Shown: positions 44,188 through 57,500, counted from the first letter of the stretch. The stretch is DNA of 64,000 nucleotides from Pyrenochaeta sp. MPI-SDFR-AT-0127 (GCA_020747015.1 JAGTJM010000064.1:1-64000); one strand, 5' to 3'. A program made the numbers and translations. Notes: generated by a model not told the origin, from the sequence alone.

Positions 44188-44646
44188 CGTGTGGGTTGTG
44201 GCCGGTAGTCAGTGGAAGAGCGTGTGCGCGTGTGCTTGCGTGCGTGTGTCGTGTTTGTCGCCGTCCGTGGGTGCGCCTGTCTGGTCTACGTCTGCGGAGG
44301 CACAAGCAACGAGGAGAAGCGAATCTGGTTCTGGAAGGCTCAAGTGTCGCTAAGCAAAGGAATAGTGCAAGTGGAGAGCGAGAGGTGGCCAAAATGCGGC
44401 CAAGAGTGAAAGCATGTGTAGTCGCCAACAAGTTCCACGGGCCCAAGCTTTGATCGGCGCGCCAAGACATGGTTGGAAGCAGTGTGAAGGACAAGCTCCC
44501 GTACAATGGCAGCTCCAATTCTCCACCCCGACGCTGCCCTCAACTGCACATAGAGGCTCCTCCTGTACGTCGCGACTCGCTCGCTCGCCAATTGGCATAC
44601 AATCTCGTCCCACGCCACAGATCCTGACCGGCACAGCTCCTTCATC
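44188..44646. promoter_or_regulatory. Divergent promoter of CAF1 and NDUFB3
   Basis: 459 bases between outward starts, with GTGTGCGTGTG-like tracts near 44220-44250. No specific operator recognised. Confidence 0.5.
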
Positions 44647-44954
44647 ATGGCACCACGCCCCTCCATCACCGGCTTTGACCCCAAGAAGTTTGCTGCCGCC
44701 TCTGCAAATGGCACAAAGGGCGACCCATGGGCAAGATAGTACGTTGTCTTGTATGTCTACCGCCGCGCCTGAAATACTCATGGCCGAACAGTGAGCAATG
44801 GCGCTACACAGGCCCCTTCACCCGATTCAACCGCTTCAAGGGCTCCTTTCCCGGCCTCGGCATCGCCACCGTCGCATTCGCCGGCTACCTGGTTGCTGAG
44901 CAGCTATTGTTCAAGGACGACCATCACTCTGGGCACCATGACGAGACGACGTAG
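44647..44954 (+). CDS. NADH:ubiquinone oxidoreductase B12 subunit (NDUFB3 family)
   Basis: Accessory membrane-arm subunit of respiratory complex I. Two exons, 44647-44738 and 44792-44954, with a 53-base intron, give only 84 residues. The N-terminus MAPRPSITGFDPKKFA and the conserved GDPWARYEQWRYTGPF are typical; the Tyr codon is split by the intron. The sequence continues TRFNRFKGSFPGLGIATVAFAGYLVAEQL, which includes the single membrane helix, and ends in a His-rich HHSGHHDETT. Phases and sites fit exactly. Confidence 0.92.
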
Positions 44955-47900
44955 ACTAGTTGGGTGCAGAGAATGTGTAAGAGAAGCAGGAAATGCAACA
45001 TTTGGGCGTACCGGTTCCTATGGGTCCTGTTACTGTGACATTGTATATATGGAAATACCACACACTGTGAGAGAGACGAATACCTGATATCTCTCTGTCA
45101 TTTCACGCGACATGTCAGGGTGCAAGTCAGCTCAATCCTCCCAGCATAAACACAATGATGATTCCAACCAGCATCTTGCCTCAATCCCATAATGCCCGCG
45201 TTGCAGCAACATCACACATTGGAAATTCAGGATCGGGTATGGGTACCTTCAGAAGTATTCTCACCTGGAGCCAGGCCATAGTCAATATCTGTTCTAGTGC
45301 CCACTGCAGTTTCCCATCTTCATCTGCCGGTACATGTGATCAACCCGCTCTGAGAGTTTCTCGAGCTTTTCTGTCATTATAATTTGATCTAAGGCAGTGC
45401 CGTTAGCTGCCGTACACACTGGTAAACTAATGCCCGCTCACAAGCGTTGAGCGACACTCCCACAATCTCCCAGTATCTTCCTGTGCTTTTTGGCACTATT
45501 TCGGTGCACAGTCCCAGTGTGCATATGAACTGCGCTGGGTTGGTATCAAAATGTTGCGTCACTTGGGTAGTGCACAATCCAGTGTGCTCTGGTATTACCT
45601 CGTCATCGTAACCCCAGCTGAGCGATCACTATCAGTCGATTCGTCAGCATGATATGTCGATTCAATGGAACATTGATGTCGAGAACGCAAGCCCTATTGT
45701 GGAAACTGGCCGCAGGAGGGATCATGAAGGCTGGCGCTTGTTCGACTTTCGTCTTCGCAAGGGACTAGTTGTACAATACGACTCTGGGAGCGGAGAATGA
45801 CGAAGGATGTGCTCGGATGGTCGCATTACACTTCGCATTACACTTCGCATGTCATACCTCGATGCTTGCACTGCATGAAAATTAATTCTACGTGTAACTG
45901 GTTTAAAGACTTGGCTTACTCACAGCAGCGAACGCGTGGCTCGGGGTACGCGCTACTGTGTTACAAACCATGTGCAACCTCGTGCGGAGAGGGAAATAGC
46001 TACCTTTGTAGACACAGACCGGTATCACCAAGTATCACCTTAGTAGATTCACTGACGGCTGGCAGGCTAACAGAAAAGAGCACCCTTGAGTTCAGCCTTT
46101 AAGGGGAAGTGACTGTATCCAGTCATTCGGTCAGGGCACGAAAATAGAAAGAGCAGGTAATTGATTAAGAGGCTGTAGCTTGTCTTTGTGGTCACACGAC
46201 AACTACTCGTAGTACGGCTGTCTTGTGATACAATCCATTTGCAGTACTACTGGTAGAAATGTACAAGGACTAGGTGACGCGAAGAAGGTCTGTCCGGCCA
46301 CATATCAACCTGTCCTCGTGTTGGGTCGTCTTGAGGTATTTCAGAGTCTGTGTCTGCGTACTCTCATGTATGTGTCTATCCGATGCACCCTTTTGGGCGC
46401 GTTGCTGATTCACAGAGTTGCTGTGACTTAATCGCGACGAGGAATACTCGGCATTGCATGCAATAACATTGTCGTTGTTGCGCTCGTGTTAGTCATTTTC
46501 AACATACAAGGACCACTGGGATGTATATTGAGAAGGAGGAAGGTCGTGCAATGATGATGACCGGTCAAAGAAGTAAGTGTATCAATATTCAGCCCTACAT
46601 TCTCAATGCTCTTGGTTGGGCCGAGCGATTGGAGCTCCACCTCACGTCGGCAGTATGAACGCCAATTTTGTGGTCACGAGTAGAATTTGCGTGCCTGCTT
46701 GTAATTGCAGACTTACAGGATCGCCAGTAGTTGCGCTACATTCCCGTAAGAAAAAAGTTCACAGGCTTGTTGACTGGGGGTGATCATCGGTAGAGAGATT
46801 TTGATCCTTGCGAATTAGGCCGTGAGCCATCCCGAAGTTACGTGGCGAGCTTTGAGTTAATGCAAGGTCCCCTAAATGCCCCATTGCTCGAAACTTAGGC
46901 GGCATTCATGTTGAAGTCTGTGAGAATCGAAGCAGCAGCCGTCATTCAAAGAAGGCCTATAAACAATGCCGCGAAAGGACTCCTGTTATGCAATTTTTTT
47001 GTTTGGTGGAGAAATGCAAACATTTGTCCTTTCGAGATAGGCCATTGGTGGACGTGGATATGCCCCAGATTTTCCGAGTGGTTTGGCCAGGATACGGAAC
47101 CACGAAATCCAAATCATTTCATATATTAGTAATTGTAGTTGACGAACCTCGGTAACTCGTTCAGGAGGGTCTCGATGCTGGAGAGTGATTAATGCCGTGC
47201 AGCGCCGTTACCTGGTTTGTTTGAAAAGAGGCCTCTGACTCAAGTCATGGGATGGGTCGTCTTGACCTTGGAACGAGCCATTAGGCTTATCGATAGAATT
47301 ATGATCTCGAAAAGTTGGTAATCTACCATGGTAAAGCATGATTGTACCTTATCAACGAGCCGTCGTTTCCCTATGTCCTTGAAGGTGACCCAAACATTAC
47401 CAGCAGCAATGACAGGAAGAAAATGTTCACCACAGAGCTCCTGGGAGTGACTAGCCCCAGAGCGGTAGAGGAAAAGACACACTCGGTCGGATGTTTAGTC
47501 ATTCGCTACATATTGAAGCCTTCTCCGAACCCTCACCCTAAGGCCGGCTCTTGTTGGAATTGCCATATGAGTGCGAGAGTGAAAAATGCTATGGTTTGTA
47601 CTCTGGTTGGTTTGGGCCTTCAGTCTGTCATGTATCAACGCAAGATACCCGATCTAAAGCAGTTGGAATAGAATCCATTTGACGCATCTTTGCATTGTGG
47701 TACAAGGACAAAGTTTCAATTGATTGGCTGGCGTACCGTAGAACGGGTAGACAGCCGTTTCCGTTTAAGGTTAAGAGGTCGTCAGGTACGGTCGTGGCTG
47801 AAGGTTGCGTGGTGCATGAAATGCGACCACTGACTTCGAGCGGAGAACGGGCCCTCTAGCTGCCAAGATATATAAGTTTTCGTGGATACTGGAGAGTATC

Positions 47901-50900
47901 GAACCTTCTAAAGCCTACATCGTGCACTTGTTGAGGTGATCCATGCAACATCCGCTTCCTACGACTGTGCAGTGCATGCTTACCAGGGATAGGGGGGGTA
48001 ATCGGAGGCAAGGAGACATCTTAACTATTGAAATACAGAGGCTATTCTATCAATAAGTCTGCGCTGATATGATGGTGTGATGGTAGGCCTGGTATGTTTA
48101 AACAACGAATGGAGGCTTATCGAGTGGGGCCAAGATAAATGTAATCGGCGACACAAGTCAAATACAATTCATGGGAGTCAATGAATCTTAAAAAATAACG
48201 ATGACGTAGAAGGCCCGTCAGACGATATCAACATCATTGAGGTGGCAGAGGGGGCAAGCACACGCATGTGTGGTCGGTGGGAGAATCAAGTGGAAGAAAG
48301 ACTACTTGGACCAGACTCTCCTAGAGGAAGGGGGCACGCACGTGTGATTCGCGACGGCTGTTGGCGTGTTGAGAGCATTGCAACGGGGCATGGAGGCAGG
48401 CATACGGGAAACACACGAACAAAGGCAACCCACTTGAATAGAGCCTCTCGCAGAATCTTCGATTCGCATGGCTGGCGATTTGTAGAGGCTTCTGAGCATT
48501 GCTGGGGAGAGAGAAGGGAGCTTTGCTGGCGCCCCTTTTCGCCAATTGGAGCTCTGACGAGAATAGCCTCAAGGTCAAGGGTAATATGTAGGTACGAGGA
48601 TGAGGCAATTTATAGACAAAAGTCGCATTACGGACGGCAGAGAAAATTTAGTGCCCCATCTGTAAACGAATAAATATTAGTCCGCGATGGGTCGATTGAA
48701 GGTAGCAGTAATGTTCGCGGGCACATGTGTGAGGCAGTCGGTTGAGCAATGCCCTTGATGGTTGAACTGTGGAGCCTAGCCGGTGACTATTATTGGGCAC
48801 AACGGGGATGTTCCCGAGGACAGAGCAGCCCATGGCTAGCCATGTGGATCAGGCTGCGAAGATGGTCTCCAGTGGTATGGGCGCGCTCAATCTTGGGGCA
48901 GACTCCCGCTGGGTAGGGCTGATGGGCAGGTGGTGCGCTCGCCATAACAATTAACGCGTCCGATAGTGAGGAAGCTTTCGGAAAGGCGATGCGCAAATTA
49001 TGGGTGCGAAAAGGCCCAGGAAGGCCCGGCTAGGGTTGCTGCTGGGGCTGCTTTGGCGGAGCAGAAGGTGGAGACGCCGAACAGATTCTGGTGGATATGT
49101 GTTGGTGGGTCTCGTAACTGGTCAGCACTGCAGGAACCAGGAGCAGGGCGTCGCGTTCCTGCAGCGAGCAGCGTGGTTGGGGACGGGCTGTTGGGTTGAC
49201 GATGGATGACGTAACGCGTTTGTGGGCGCAGCGCTCCTTCCCTATTGTTCGCCCGCAGTCGCTCCGAATACCGGCCTGTTGCTTCCGCGCCGCAGTCGAG
49301 CACGTGACGACATGTGCCGAGTGAGGATCAACGGGCAGCATCCTTTTGGCTCCTCTCACCTCACCACCAGAGACTAGGCTCATGTGTACCTGCGGGGGCT
49401 GCAGCTTGTCGGCGATGTGGCCTGCTCGTCTTATTAGGCAGGTGATGCCATCCTCCTCTATGCCGCAGCGCTGTCACTGAGCCATTTTCAACATGACCGA
49501 CGGACGGCCTTTGTGCGCCCAACACGACAGGACGAGCGCGATGCGCGTCAAAACTACTTGTTGCTCGGGTGGGAGCACAGCGCGGTATGCTGAAAAGCCA
49601 CCTCGTTCATGGTGAGAGGGTCCAACGCGCGTGCAGCTGAAGCGGACATGGAAGCGGACATGAAAGCCCCACGCGGCTTACATGAGTCTCGAGAGATCAT
49701 CGCTGGCCAGGAAAGCAACCCAGAAAACACACGGCAACGATCGTCATTTGTTTCTAGCCGCCTTGCACAGCGGCTGATAGTTGTTGCCAGCTCCGAACGT
49801 GTCGCGCAGGTACAGCATGGATTTGGCCGATGGCACTCGAGAGGACCACCAGCCCGTACGGAAAGCTCGAATGCGACTGTGCTGGGCTGAGCGAATCTCA
49901 CGCTGGCCGTGGTCGCATGTGCGACGTGCTCGCGAGAGTGACAGCCCGTCGAGCACCACACGGCTCGTGCCATTTGCTGGAAAGCTTGGAGCTGTTGGTT
50001 GGTTGGGAGCAATTTCTCGGCTGTCCTCTGGCCGCATTAAAGGTGTTCCCTCCCGCCCGCCGTCGGCCCATCTCAGAGTCTTGTGTAAATTGAGGCGGGC
50101 GTGAGGCGGGGTATCGAGTTCTGTTTGGACACGTCGTCGGCGAATGCAGGCTTCTCGTCGGCTGTTTCATCTTCCGCTTGTCTCACAACTGAAGATCGCT
50201 GTGGCTGCAACCGAAAAAGCGTGTACTTTGTTTTTGCCTGTCCAAAGTATGCAAAGCTCCCTCTTTGCCTAATCAAACGGTGCAGCATATGGCTACTTGG
50301 CTCCAGCTCAGCCAACACAGTCGTCTCACGCGTCCTTGGCCCTCGTTGGTAATGCAGCCAACCTGGACGAGTCGAGGCTGTGGCTTTACGCATGAAGCCC
50401 GTTTACAAGGCTTTACCCTGGGCCGCATCTGCAGGCATTGGCGCCCTGCCCGTCTGAAAACGCGAACCCGGCACTGCTCGGCACTAACAACAAAACTCGA
50501 AGCTGCTAAAATTCTCTGCTGCTCGCGTCATCTTCGGCGTGGTGCAAGACAGCTTGCACGTCTTTGTCCCATGAGGCCATGCTTGCGGCTGGCAGCTCAC
50601 CGTCATCAGTCCCGAGGTTGCTGTACATTGTCAAATCCGTTGTGGTTGCACAACGTGCCGTGGCATCGAGTAAATTGAACGTCACGTACCTGTTAGCGGG
50701 CCTTGTTGTGGTCCCAGCGCGTCTCGCACCATTTATCCGTTTATTCACTGCAGTATCCAATCAGCAGCAGTAGCTGCTATCCCTGCAATGTTATATTGCT
50801 CACGCCGACCTGTCGGGCCGCATTCTCTGTGACACTGATTTTCAGTGGCTTGGGCTCCTGTAAGGCCTGGCATCCCTCGTCTTTAGAACCCCAGTTTCCG

Positions 50901-51864
50901 CTCCCCCCAGCCACTAACAGCATCTCTTAGCAGGAGATACCCATGTCCCTTCTTGCGTGCAGCAAACCCTGTCCTTGCACATCCTGACTGTCACTAACCT
51001 CGGTGGACCGTACTGAGCACTATCAATCTTCCTCCACATGCTCTCCGCCGCTGCGCAAGCAAGCCCGCCATGTACTTACATAGTGAGATCATCCCTACCG
51101 CTCTTAGTACCTTGTCTGCCTCGCCTGTTCTGGTGTCAAGACATGAAAAACCACAGAAAACTCCAGCGGAACCCCAAGTATACCTGCAGTCCTTGGTTGA
51201 GTCCCTCACACAACCCAACTTAATCGCACGACATTCCTTGCCATACTACATCAACGTTTCGTCTTACTCAAATCCCGATAACACGCTGGCCTATCCTCGT
51301 CTCCATCCGTCTTCGGCATATCCTCGTCTTACTATCTCAGAAACAGGCAGTATCCCTTCACATCAGCCGTTGCCCTGTGGGATTGTGGTCCGTGACCAGA
51401 ATCTCGCGTTACTGGTTACTCCCCTGCGGATAGGCCAATCATCTTTCCAGGTACGCATATATTACTCGCAACATTATTGCATCTCAGCTACACCTTTGTC
51501 CTCCCGTTTTGTTACGTTCCTCTACCAAGGTTTAGCCCATGTTCTTTTCATTTTGCATGGTTCAACCCCTAATCAGAACCTCTTCCCAGCGCTCGTGCTT
51601 TTACGAAAGCCGTCCGCATTGACCATTGACACGTCCACCAGGTACCCAACCCGGACCTTCTACCTCATAACACCCGAGCTCGCGTGCACGACAGGTTTCC
51701 CCAGAGCTTTCGGTTCAAATCGCCCCTTGAAAGCTCGATGGTTGCAGATTTGAATAATTCTGCCGACCAGTTGCGGGGTCTTGCACACGCCATACAAGCA
51801 TTGCCTAACACTCACTGCACACAGTTGGAGCGTTCTTTCCGGTCTTTCTCCTAATCGCCAAGCA
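44955..51864. other. Gene desert with a long leader-like 3' part
   Basis: 6.9 kb without a supported gene. 45.0-48.7 kb is AT-rich with only short frames. A 12-base unit CATTACACTTCG is directly repeated near 45824-45850. 48.8-50.5 kb is richer in GC and has overlapping frames on both strands, none recognisable. 50.5-51.86 kb is rich in C and T and looks like a promoter and long leader of the CRIB protein gene; a 227-codon frame there (51070-51753) has leader-like composition. Confidence 0.5.
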
Positions 51865-54582
51865 ATGTTTTCATTCCATAAGAGCGATGGTCTGCCGCAA
51901 TCCAGACGATCCTCGATAGAGTCCCCGGTCACTGGACCTTTAACTACTTCCCCAACGCCTGACCTTTGCATGACCCAAGGCTTCGGCCATACTCCACATG
52001 GAACAATGCATTCGCCAGAACAACAATACAGAGTCCATATTAGTAAGCGGAGTTCCGTGTTCAACCTGCGATCGAGAAGCAACACGGCCACCTCTACAAC
52101 CTCTTCTTTATTGCCTTCAAGTTATCCTGACATGGCTGAGCATGAAGCCTCACTGTATGAGTCCTCCGGATTTCGAATGCTTGGGAACCAGAGCCAATCC
52201 GAGTCGTCTACAAATGGCGCAAGAAGGTCGCTGTTCCGTGGGAAGAAAGGAAAGAGACTTAGCGAGACGGTTGTATCCAGTATAGCTGCTGTCGACTATC
52301 GAGACACAGATGGTGGGGGAAAGCGAGCATCAGTCTTGCGCAAGGGTAGAAAACCAGACATTCAGTCTGAGCATTCCTGTAAGTGGCCTACTTGTGTTTG
52401 TATGCTGTCGCTTACTGGCCTAACAGTGCAGAATCTGCGACATCGCATATCTAGCCCTTTTGACTTCCAGCACCTTACACACACCGACCGGCACCAATTC
52501 GCTGCTCTCGAAAAGATCCCTGGTGATAAGCTGGCTGCTGGACTTTGGGCTGTAAGCACATCACAGCCACCCAGTCGAGGCCTCACCGGCATCAGGGTTG
52601 ACGACCTACATTTCAACAATTTTTCGTCGGAGAGCTTGGCGACATCTGAGAATCAGTCCATGTCTGCCTTGAACACTGGAATGCAGCCATCTAGCCTCGA
52701 AGCATCCCTAGAGTGGCCGCAATCGGATCGAAGCCCGCCAGTGGAAGCCTCGAAATCAACGCTTCGGTTGACGAGATCCGTGGAGAGTTTCTCTCAGCCA
52801 GGTGTCAGTCCTCGGAATCATCGACATTCTCAATCTGTTGTAGCTCCGCCTCGGTTTTCTTCGCTTCCTCCTCTAGTGCCGGTACATGACGGCTCGGATT
52901 CTTTGGATCAGAAGGATAACTCGATTGCGCAGCGGTCGTCCAGATCTAAGCGAGAGTCGGGTATGTGGGATTCTTTCGAGCTTGGGACAGCGACAACCCC
53001 AGAGCGATTGCCGGGCATACAAGGAGGCCCATCGTACTTTGGACATGCTCTCACAACACCCGACGATTCCGCCATCCTTGCCATGACACCCCCTTTCAGT
53101 CCCAGCCTTGAGGATGTTGCTGAGGAACCAGACAGGTTTACTAGTCCTAGACCTGCGCCACAGCCGCCACTTCGAACACCAACTACACCTAGATCACCTC
53201 ATTTTGAGACCTTTCCATTTAACAGTCAACGCTCTCCATTGACGAGAACCCGCGCTCGGGGGAACTCTCATACTTCTCCAAAGTCTTCTATTCACAAGAG
53301 TCCAATTACCCGGCCAGTATCACAGATGTCAGAAACTTTAGGCTCGACATGCTTGTCCCGCCGCGGTTCTATCCTCAGACCCTCTGCCAATCGTCGCAAG
53401 TCCAACACATGGCGGGCGATAGAGGAATCTTGGGAAGACGACGTGGACTACATATATGAGAACGCATTGGAGGCAGATTGCGATTTTGAATGGGATCGCG
53501 CGTCTGACGATGAACTTCATGATAGCCATCGTCTCCATTTCCCGCAGACCAGCCGTGTAGATCCATATTCAAGGATTGCACAAGATCCCCAGGCACGGCT
53601 CTTGGCCTACGATAGCGAGAAAAAACCCCAACAACAGTTTCCTCCTGTTGATTTTCGTACGTCGCTACTGGTTCCTAGTGCTAGCACTATACCTCAATTA
53701 GTTTCGACCTCAGCCGGTTCCTTCTCAGCGGTAGGCCCGCAATCGGAAATAACGTCTGAATCTATCCGCACCAATCATTTCAATGTGGACGAAGGATTTG
53801 CGCTAAGTCCCTCACTCTTGGTTCCTCAGGAATACAAAGATAGTCGTGAAGTTACCTACGAGGACCTTCTCGACGAGTATGATGGCTCGGATCGACACTT
53901 TCCTTTACTTGGAGCAAATCAAAGTACAACGAGTTCTGCTCGTAGTAGCCACATTCGCTCTAGCAGACGAAGCTCGTATGATAGCAGCTTCATCTCTTCT
54001 ACTCAGAGCTCGGGTCTCTGGAGCTCTCCGATCCGGCGCTCTGCAAGTTCTGCCGGTAGCGTGCCAGAACTTGTGCCCTCTCGGCGTTCGCGCAAAGAAC
54101 CTGATATCAGCCTTGTAGTGGACAAACTCTCTGAACAAGTCGCATTTCTCCACTCCTTTGATGAAAGCAAAGAGGATGACGACATAACGCCCCCAGGGCG
54201 AAATTTGGAAGGTCGGACGTTTTTCGCCTCTGAAGATGAACCACAGGGCATCGAAAGGCCTCAAAGTTTATTGGAGTCAGAGCTCAAGGTTTCTCTCGAA
54301 CTCGCACAGTACGGTTCGCGTCACATTGGTCAGTCTCTCATCAATAGTGAAGCATTGCCAGATCTTGGTCGCCAAGCTTCGCAACGCTCGAGTCGTGTTC
54401 GTCATCATAAACAAGCGTTGTCTGATAGCGCAGCGAAGTCACCTGCTACAGCCAGAAACATTGGAGATGATCAACCTTCAAGACTGCGTAGTCGCGCTGC
54501 GACTACAACCCATGCTCCGCAACCAATGTTAAGTCTGTTCCCAACGCCACCACGGAAAACACCTACACCAACCCGAATATAA
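51865..54582 (+). CDS. CRIB-domain protein, large and mostly disordered
   Basis: Probable effector of a Rho-type GTPase such as Cdc42 or Rac. Exons are 51865-52378 and 52427-54582; the product has 889 residues. The start MFSFHKSDGLPQS was taken as the first plausible ATG; the frame is open upstream to 51781. The one folded motif is the CRIB/PBD element: RHRISSPFDFQHLTHTDRHQF near residues 175-195, matching the ISxPxxFxHxxH pattern, and its first bases are joined by the splice. The rest is Ser-, Arg- and Pro-rich with many phosphorylation-like repeats, for example TPTTPRSPHF, SSRRSSYDSS and SRRSRKEPD. The intron is 48 bases, a multiple of three without a stop, so retaining it would insert 16 residues just before the CRIB. 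A polarity role, as in yeast Gic1/2, is an inference. Confidence 0.82.
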   Translation: MFSFHKSDGLPQSRRSSIESPVTGPLTTSPTPDLCMTQGFGHTPHGTMHSPEQQYRVHISKRSSVFNLRSRSNTATSTTSSLLPSSYPDMAEHEASLYESSGFRMLGNQSQSESSTNGARRSLFRGKKGKRLSETVVSSIAAVDYRDTDGGGKRASVLRKGRKPDIQSEHSCKWPTCVCMLSLTGLTVQNLRHRISSPFDFQHLTHTDRHQFAALEKIPGDKLAAGLWAVSTSQPPSRGLTGIRVDDLHFNNFSSESLATSENQSMSALNTGMQPSSLEASLEWPQSDRSPPVEASKSTLRLTRSVESFSQPGVSPRNHRHSQSVVAPPRFSSLPPLVPVHDGSDSLDQKDNSIAQRSSRSKRESGMWDSFELGTATTPERLPGIQGGPSYFGHALTTPDDSAILAMTPPFSPSLEDVAEEPDRFTSPRPAPQPPLRTPTTPRSPHFETFPFNSQRSPLTRTRARGNSHTSPKSSIHKSPITRPVSQMSETLGSTCLSRRGSILRPSANRRKSNTWRAIEESWEDDVDYIYENALEADCDFEWDRASDDELHDSHRLHFPQTSRVDPYSRIAQDPQARLLAYDSEKKPQQQFPPVDFRTSLLVPSASTIPQLVSTSAGSFSAVGPQSEITSESIRTNHFNVDEGFALSPSLLVPQEYKDSREVTYEDLLDEYDGSDRHFPLLGANQSTTSSARSSHIRSSRRSSYDSSFISSTQSSGLWSSPIRRSASSAGSVPELVPSRRSRKEPDISLVVDKLSEQVAFLHSFDESKEDDDITPPGRNLEGRTFFASEDEPQGIERPQSLLESELKVSLELAQYGSRHIGQSLINSEALPDLGRQASQRSSRVRHHKQALSDSAAKSPATARNIGDDQPSRLRSRAATTTHAPQPMLSLFPTPPRKTPTPTRI

Positions 54583-57500
54583 TCCTATTGTCCGACAAGG
54601 GAACACTCTTTTTAATTCATTGTACCTCTATTGTGCTGTCATTTGACAGCCTCACGTTCCTACCGGTTTCGCCCTGGTGGCTTTTCAAAGCATGGCCGGC
54701 CATGGATTCATGCTGGCAACGACTATCAAACTTTCGTTTCAATGTATATATTCACGACTCACGAGGATCTTATGCGCTTCTCACTATTTCATTGCTCTCT
54801 TATTTATGTAACTCCTGGGGGAAGATAAAAAGGTCATGGTCGGAGTTTCTTTGCCATTCGTCAACCGTTGAATTTCCTTTCTCTTTACTGATTGAAGTGT
54901 ACCGCATCAGATGCATCACTGTACCATAATCGCCCCCGCGTCTTCGCACCGCCTGCAGCCTTTGCTACAATTCCTTTTGTCAGTATCGTTGAGAGCCAGT
55001 CAGGCTGGCTATTTGAGATGGAGTGTCGCATATAATCATTATTGGTGTTTCAAGAAGGAAGGCTAAGACGCGAAACGGACTCTGATAGTTTCTTTGACTT
55101 CATATCACATTGAATGTCCACTTACTCGCTCACTACCTTTTCAACATCGTTGCTCGCCTCCAAATGCCAATCATCGCCTAGGTTAATTCCACCAGTCAAT
55201 TGTACACCTTCGATTTGTCGGATTCTCGTTGCTTACACGGTTCTCGCTTCTGTTGCTGAATGTGACGTGAAGGGCATGATTTTCGCACATCAACTACGCC
55301 GCATTTGCACTTGCAGTCTGTCGTCTTGAAGGCCCACCAGTTTGTCTGGGTGGATTCGCATCAAACATCGGCTCAATGTGAGCGCATGTTAAACCTTCAG
55401 ACTTGTCAGTTACGATTAGCTGGGACATGTCAACATCGCTGTAAGTTGGATCGTGACCGCAGGTTAGTGGTCAATGTCGCGTGATGACTCTACAGGGTTG
55501 TTTATCATTGCTGCACAATTGAGTGGTGGGTGTACGTTCGCATCCGTTGCGGCCTTGCGCCATGTCTTTGCAGCGATCTATATTGCGGCGTATCGCGTCT
55601 TCAACGCCCCTTGGACGGTTTCGTCCGACTAGCTTCCTCTGCCGAGCGCAAAGTCGAAGCCTTAGATAGCCAATCCCAAAATTTGCGTTCTTGCGACACA
55701 TCACTCACGGCCGTCAATCAAACTCCCCCGCTGTGCAACGTCACTAGCTGTTGGACCTGTTGCAAATGCATTGTTCTGGTCACCGTATCGGACGATTCAA
55801 GAAAAGATTTTCATGCCAGGATCTACTGATCAATGCATACCGGATCGGCGAAGTCTGGGGAAATGATGGACACATGGTTAGAAGGTCTAGCCTCTACCAT
55901 GGATAATAAGACGATGAGGTGAGGGTAAGAGCATTGCAAGAACAAAATCCCTGAACATAATCACTATCAAACATGCGATAGTTCTTTCAGCACTTCCCAA
56001 AACGTCGTGAATAGCAGGTTGAATGACCCATTTCGGTTTCACGCTTCTCCTGTGTTACTCCTTCATGTGACCACATCGCTACTGAAATTACTTGATCTGG
56101 CAGGAAGAACCCACAATTTTCTGAAAGTGCATATGTATAAGCATACGTCCAGTGGATTGAACGGATGAAATAGCAGGTCAAGTCTCTTGTTCGATGCAAT
56201 GGCCTTGTTTAATTGCTGATGCAGACAACCCATATTGGTTATGTAGCCGTGCTATAAGTCAGGTATATGACTCGGACCATACATGAGTAGGCTGAAATGT
56301 GTTTCCAGAGGGAGTTTATCCGGTCCTTGCTGTCGACACCACCTTGTCGCGTAAATGCAGGTCGCATTGTAAATTTCTTTTATACTTGCTCAGACTATAT
56401 ATGGGTATATGCATGGCGGCAGTCTAGACAGGCACGGAAGATTTTTTTGGATAAACAGTCGAGAAAGTTGGCCGAATGTAGAAGACTATAGATTTCAACA
56501 TGCTATATACATTCAGCAATACGATCATAAAACTACTCAGGGGTATTCAGCCTTGAAACGATCAGCAAATTTGTGAATATTTGTGGTTGGAGAACGCTGC
56601 GAAGCTGAAGTGCGAGGCGGACTGACATGTCATGGGCTTGTCTTGCCTTCACCTCCAACACTTCGAGGCGCTATGTGGACATGTACACGCAACCTCAAAT
56701 TTGCTTATCAACATTCAGCTAGTGGATAATTGCCACTTCCGCTCGCTGTTTAATTTAGCTGGTCTCGGGTGAATTGCAGAGCGAGTGGAATCTCATGCCT
56801 GACGGATGGACGATGAAGGCCTTTCTCCTTGGATGATGGCCGTCTGATTTAGGTATTTTACGGCAGAGTCTTTGTCAGTGCCTCCCCAAATGTAGCTGTA
56901 GATTCTTTCGGGAACACTGCAACTTTCTAGCTTCTTAGGGCTTATGAGGTATTCTAGTCCAAGTCTACGCTATCATAAGCCTGCCACGCTTCCTGAGCAA
57001 CATCTATACGAACTTTATCAAGTGAAGTATTACTTTGTGCGATATTTCACGCATCAACTAGGATCTCATCTCTTTTGCGAACGTTGAGTATCTTTAAAAA
57101 TTGGCCTGCTCCAAATATTTGGCGACACAAGTTCTGTATCTATTCACAATGAGACGCCTGTCCAGTTTTAATATTGGGGGAGCGCTCTCGATACCACTCG
57201 CGTGCGCGTTGGCAATTACTTGGATGAAGTCACCAAACTTCTCCACGGCCTCCTATGTTTCACACATCTCCTTTCTGATCGCTATTCAGCGTAACTTATT
57301 CAACTCGTCAAATGTTGCACTAGTCGTAGGGATTCCATCCGTTAGGCACTCGTACGGCACAATAAACCGAATTAGGCATCTTTCGGTGTTTATTGCTGTA
57401 TTTGTGTTCATACCAGTTAATCCAACTGCTTTGGCGATAAGTGAATGAACTCTCGGTATTAAGCAATACGAGATCTAGTGTTCTGGCGTCCTCAATGCCG

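Noticed and set aside
47342..47671. 109-codon frame in the desert
   Set aside because: No recognised motif, no paralogue, isolated.
49554..50012. 152-codon minus-strand frame
   Set aside because: Overlapped by frames on both strands in a GC-richer patch; no conserved feature.
51070..51753. 227-codon frame upstream of the CRIB gene
   Set aside because: C/T-rich leader-like composition, low-complexity product; kept only as a possible upstream ORF.
57101..57448. 115-codon hydrophobic frame
   Set aside because: AT-rich context gives hydrophobic codons by chance; no family resemblance.
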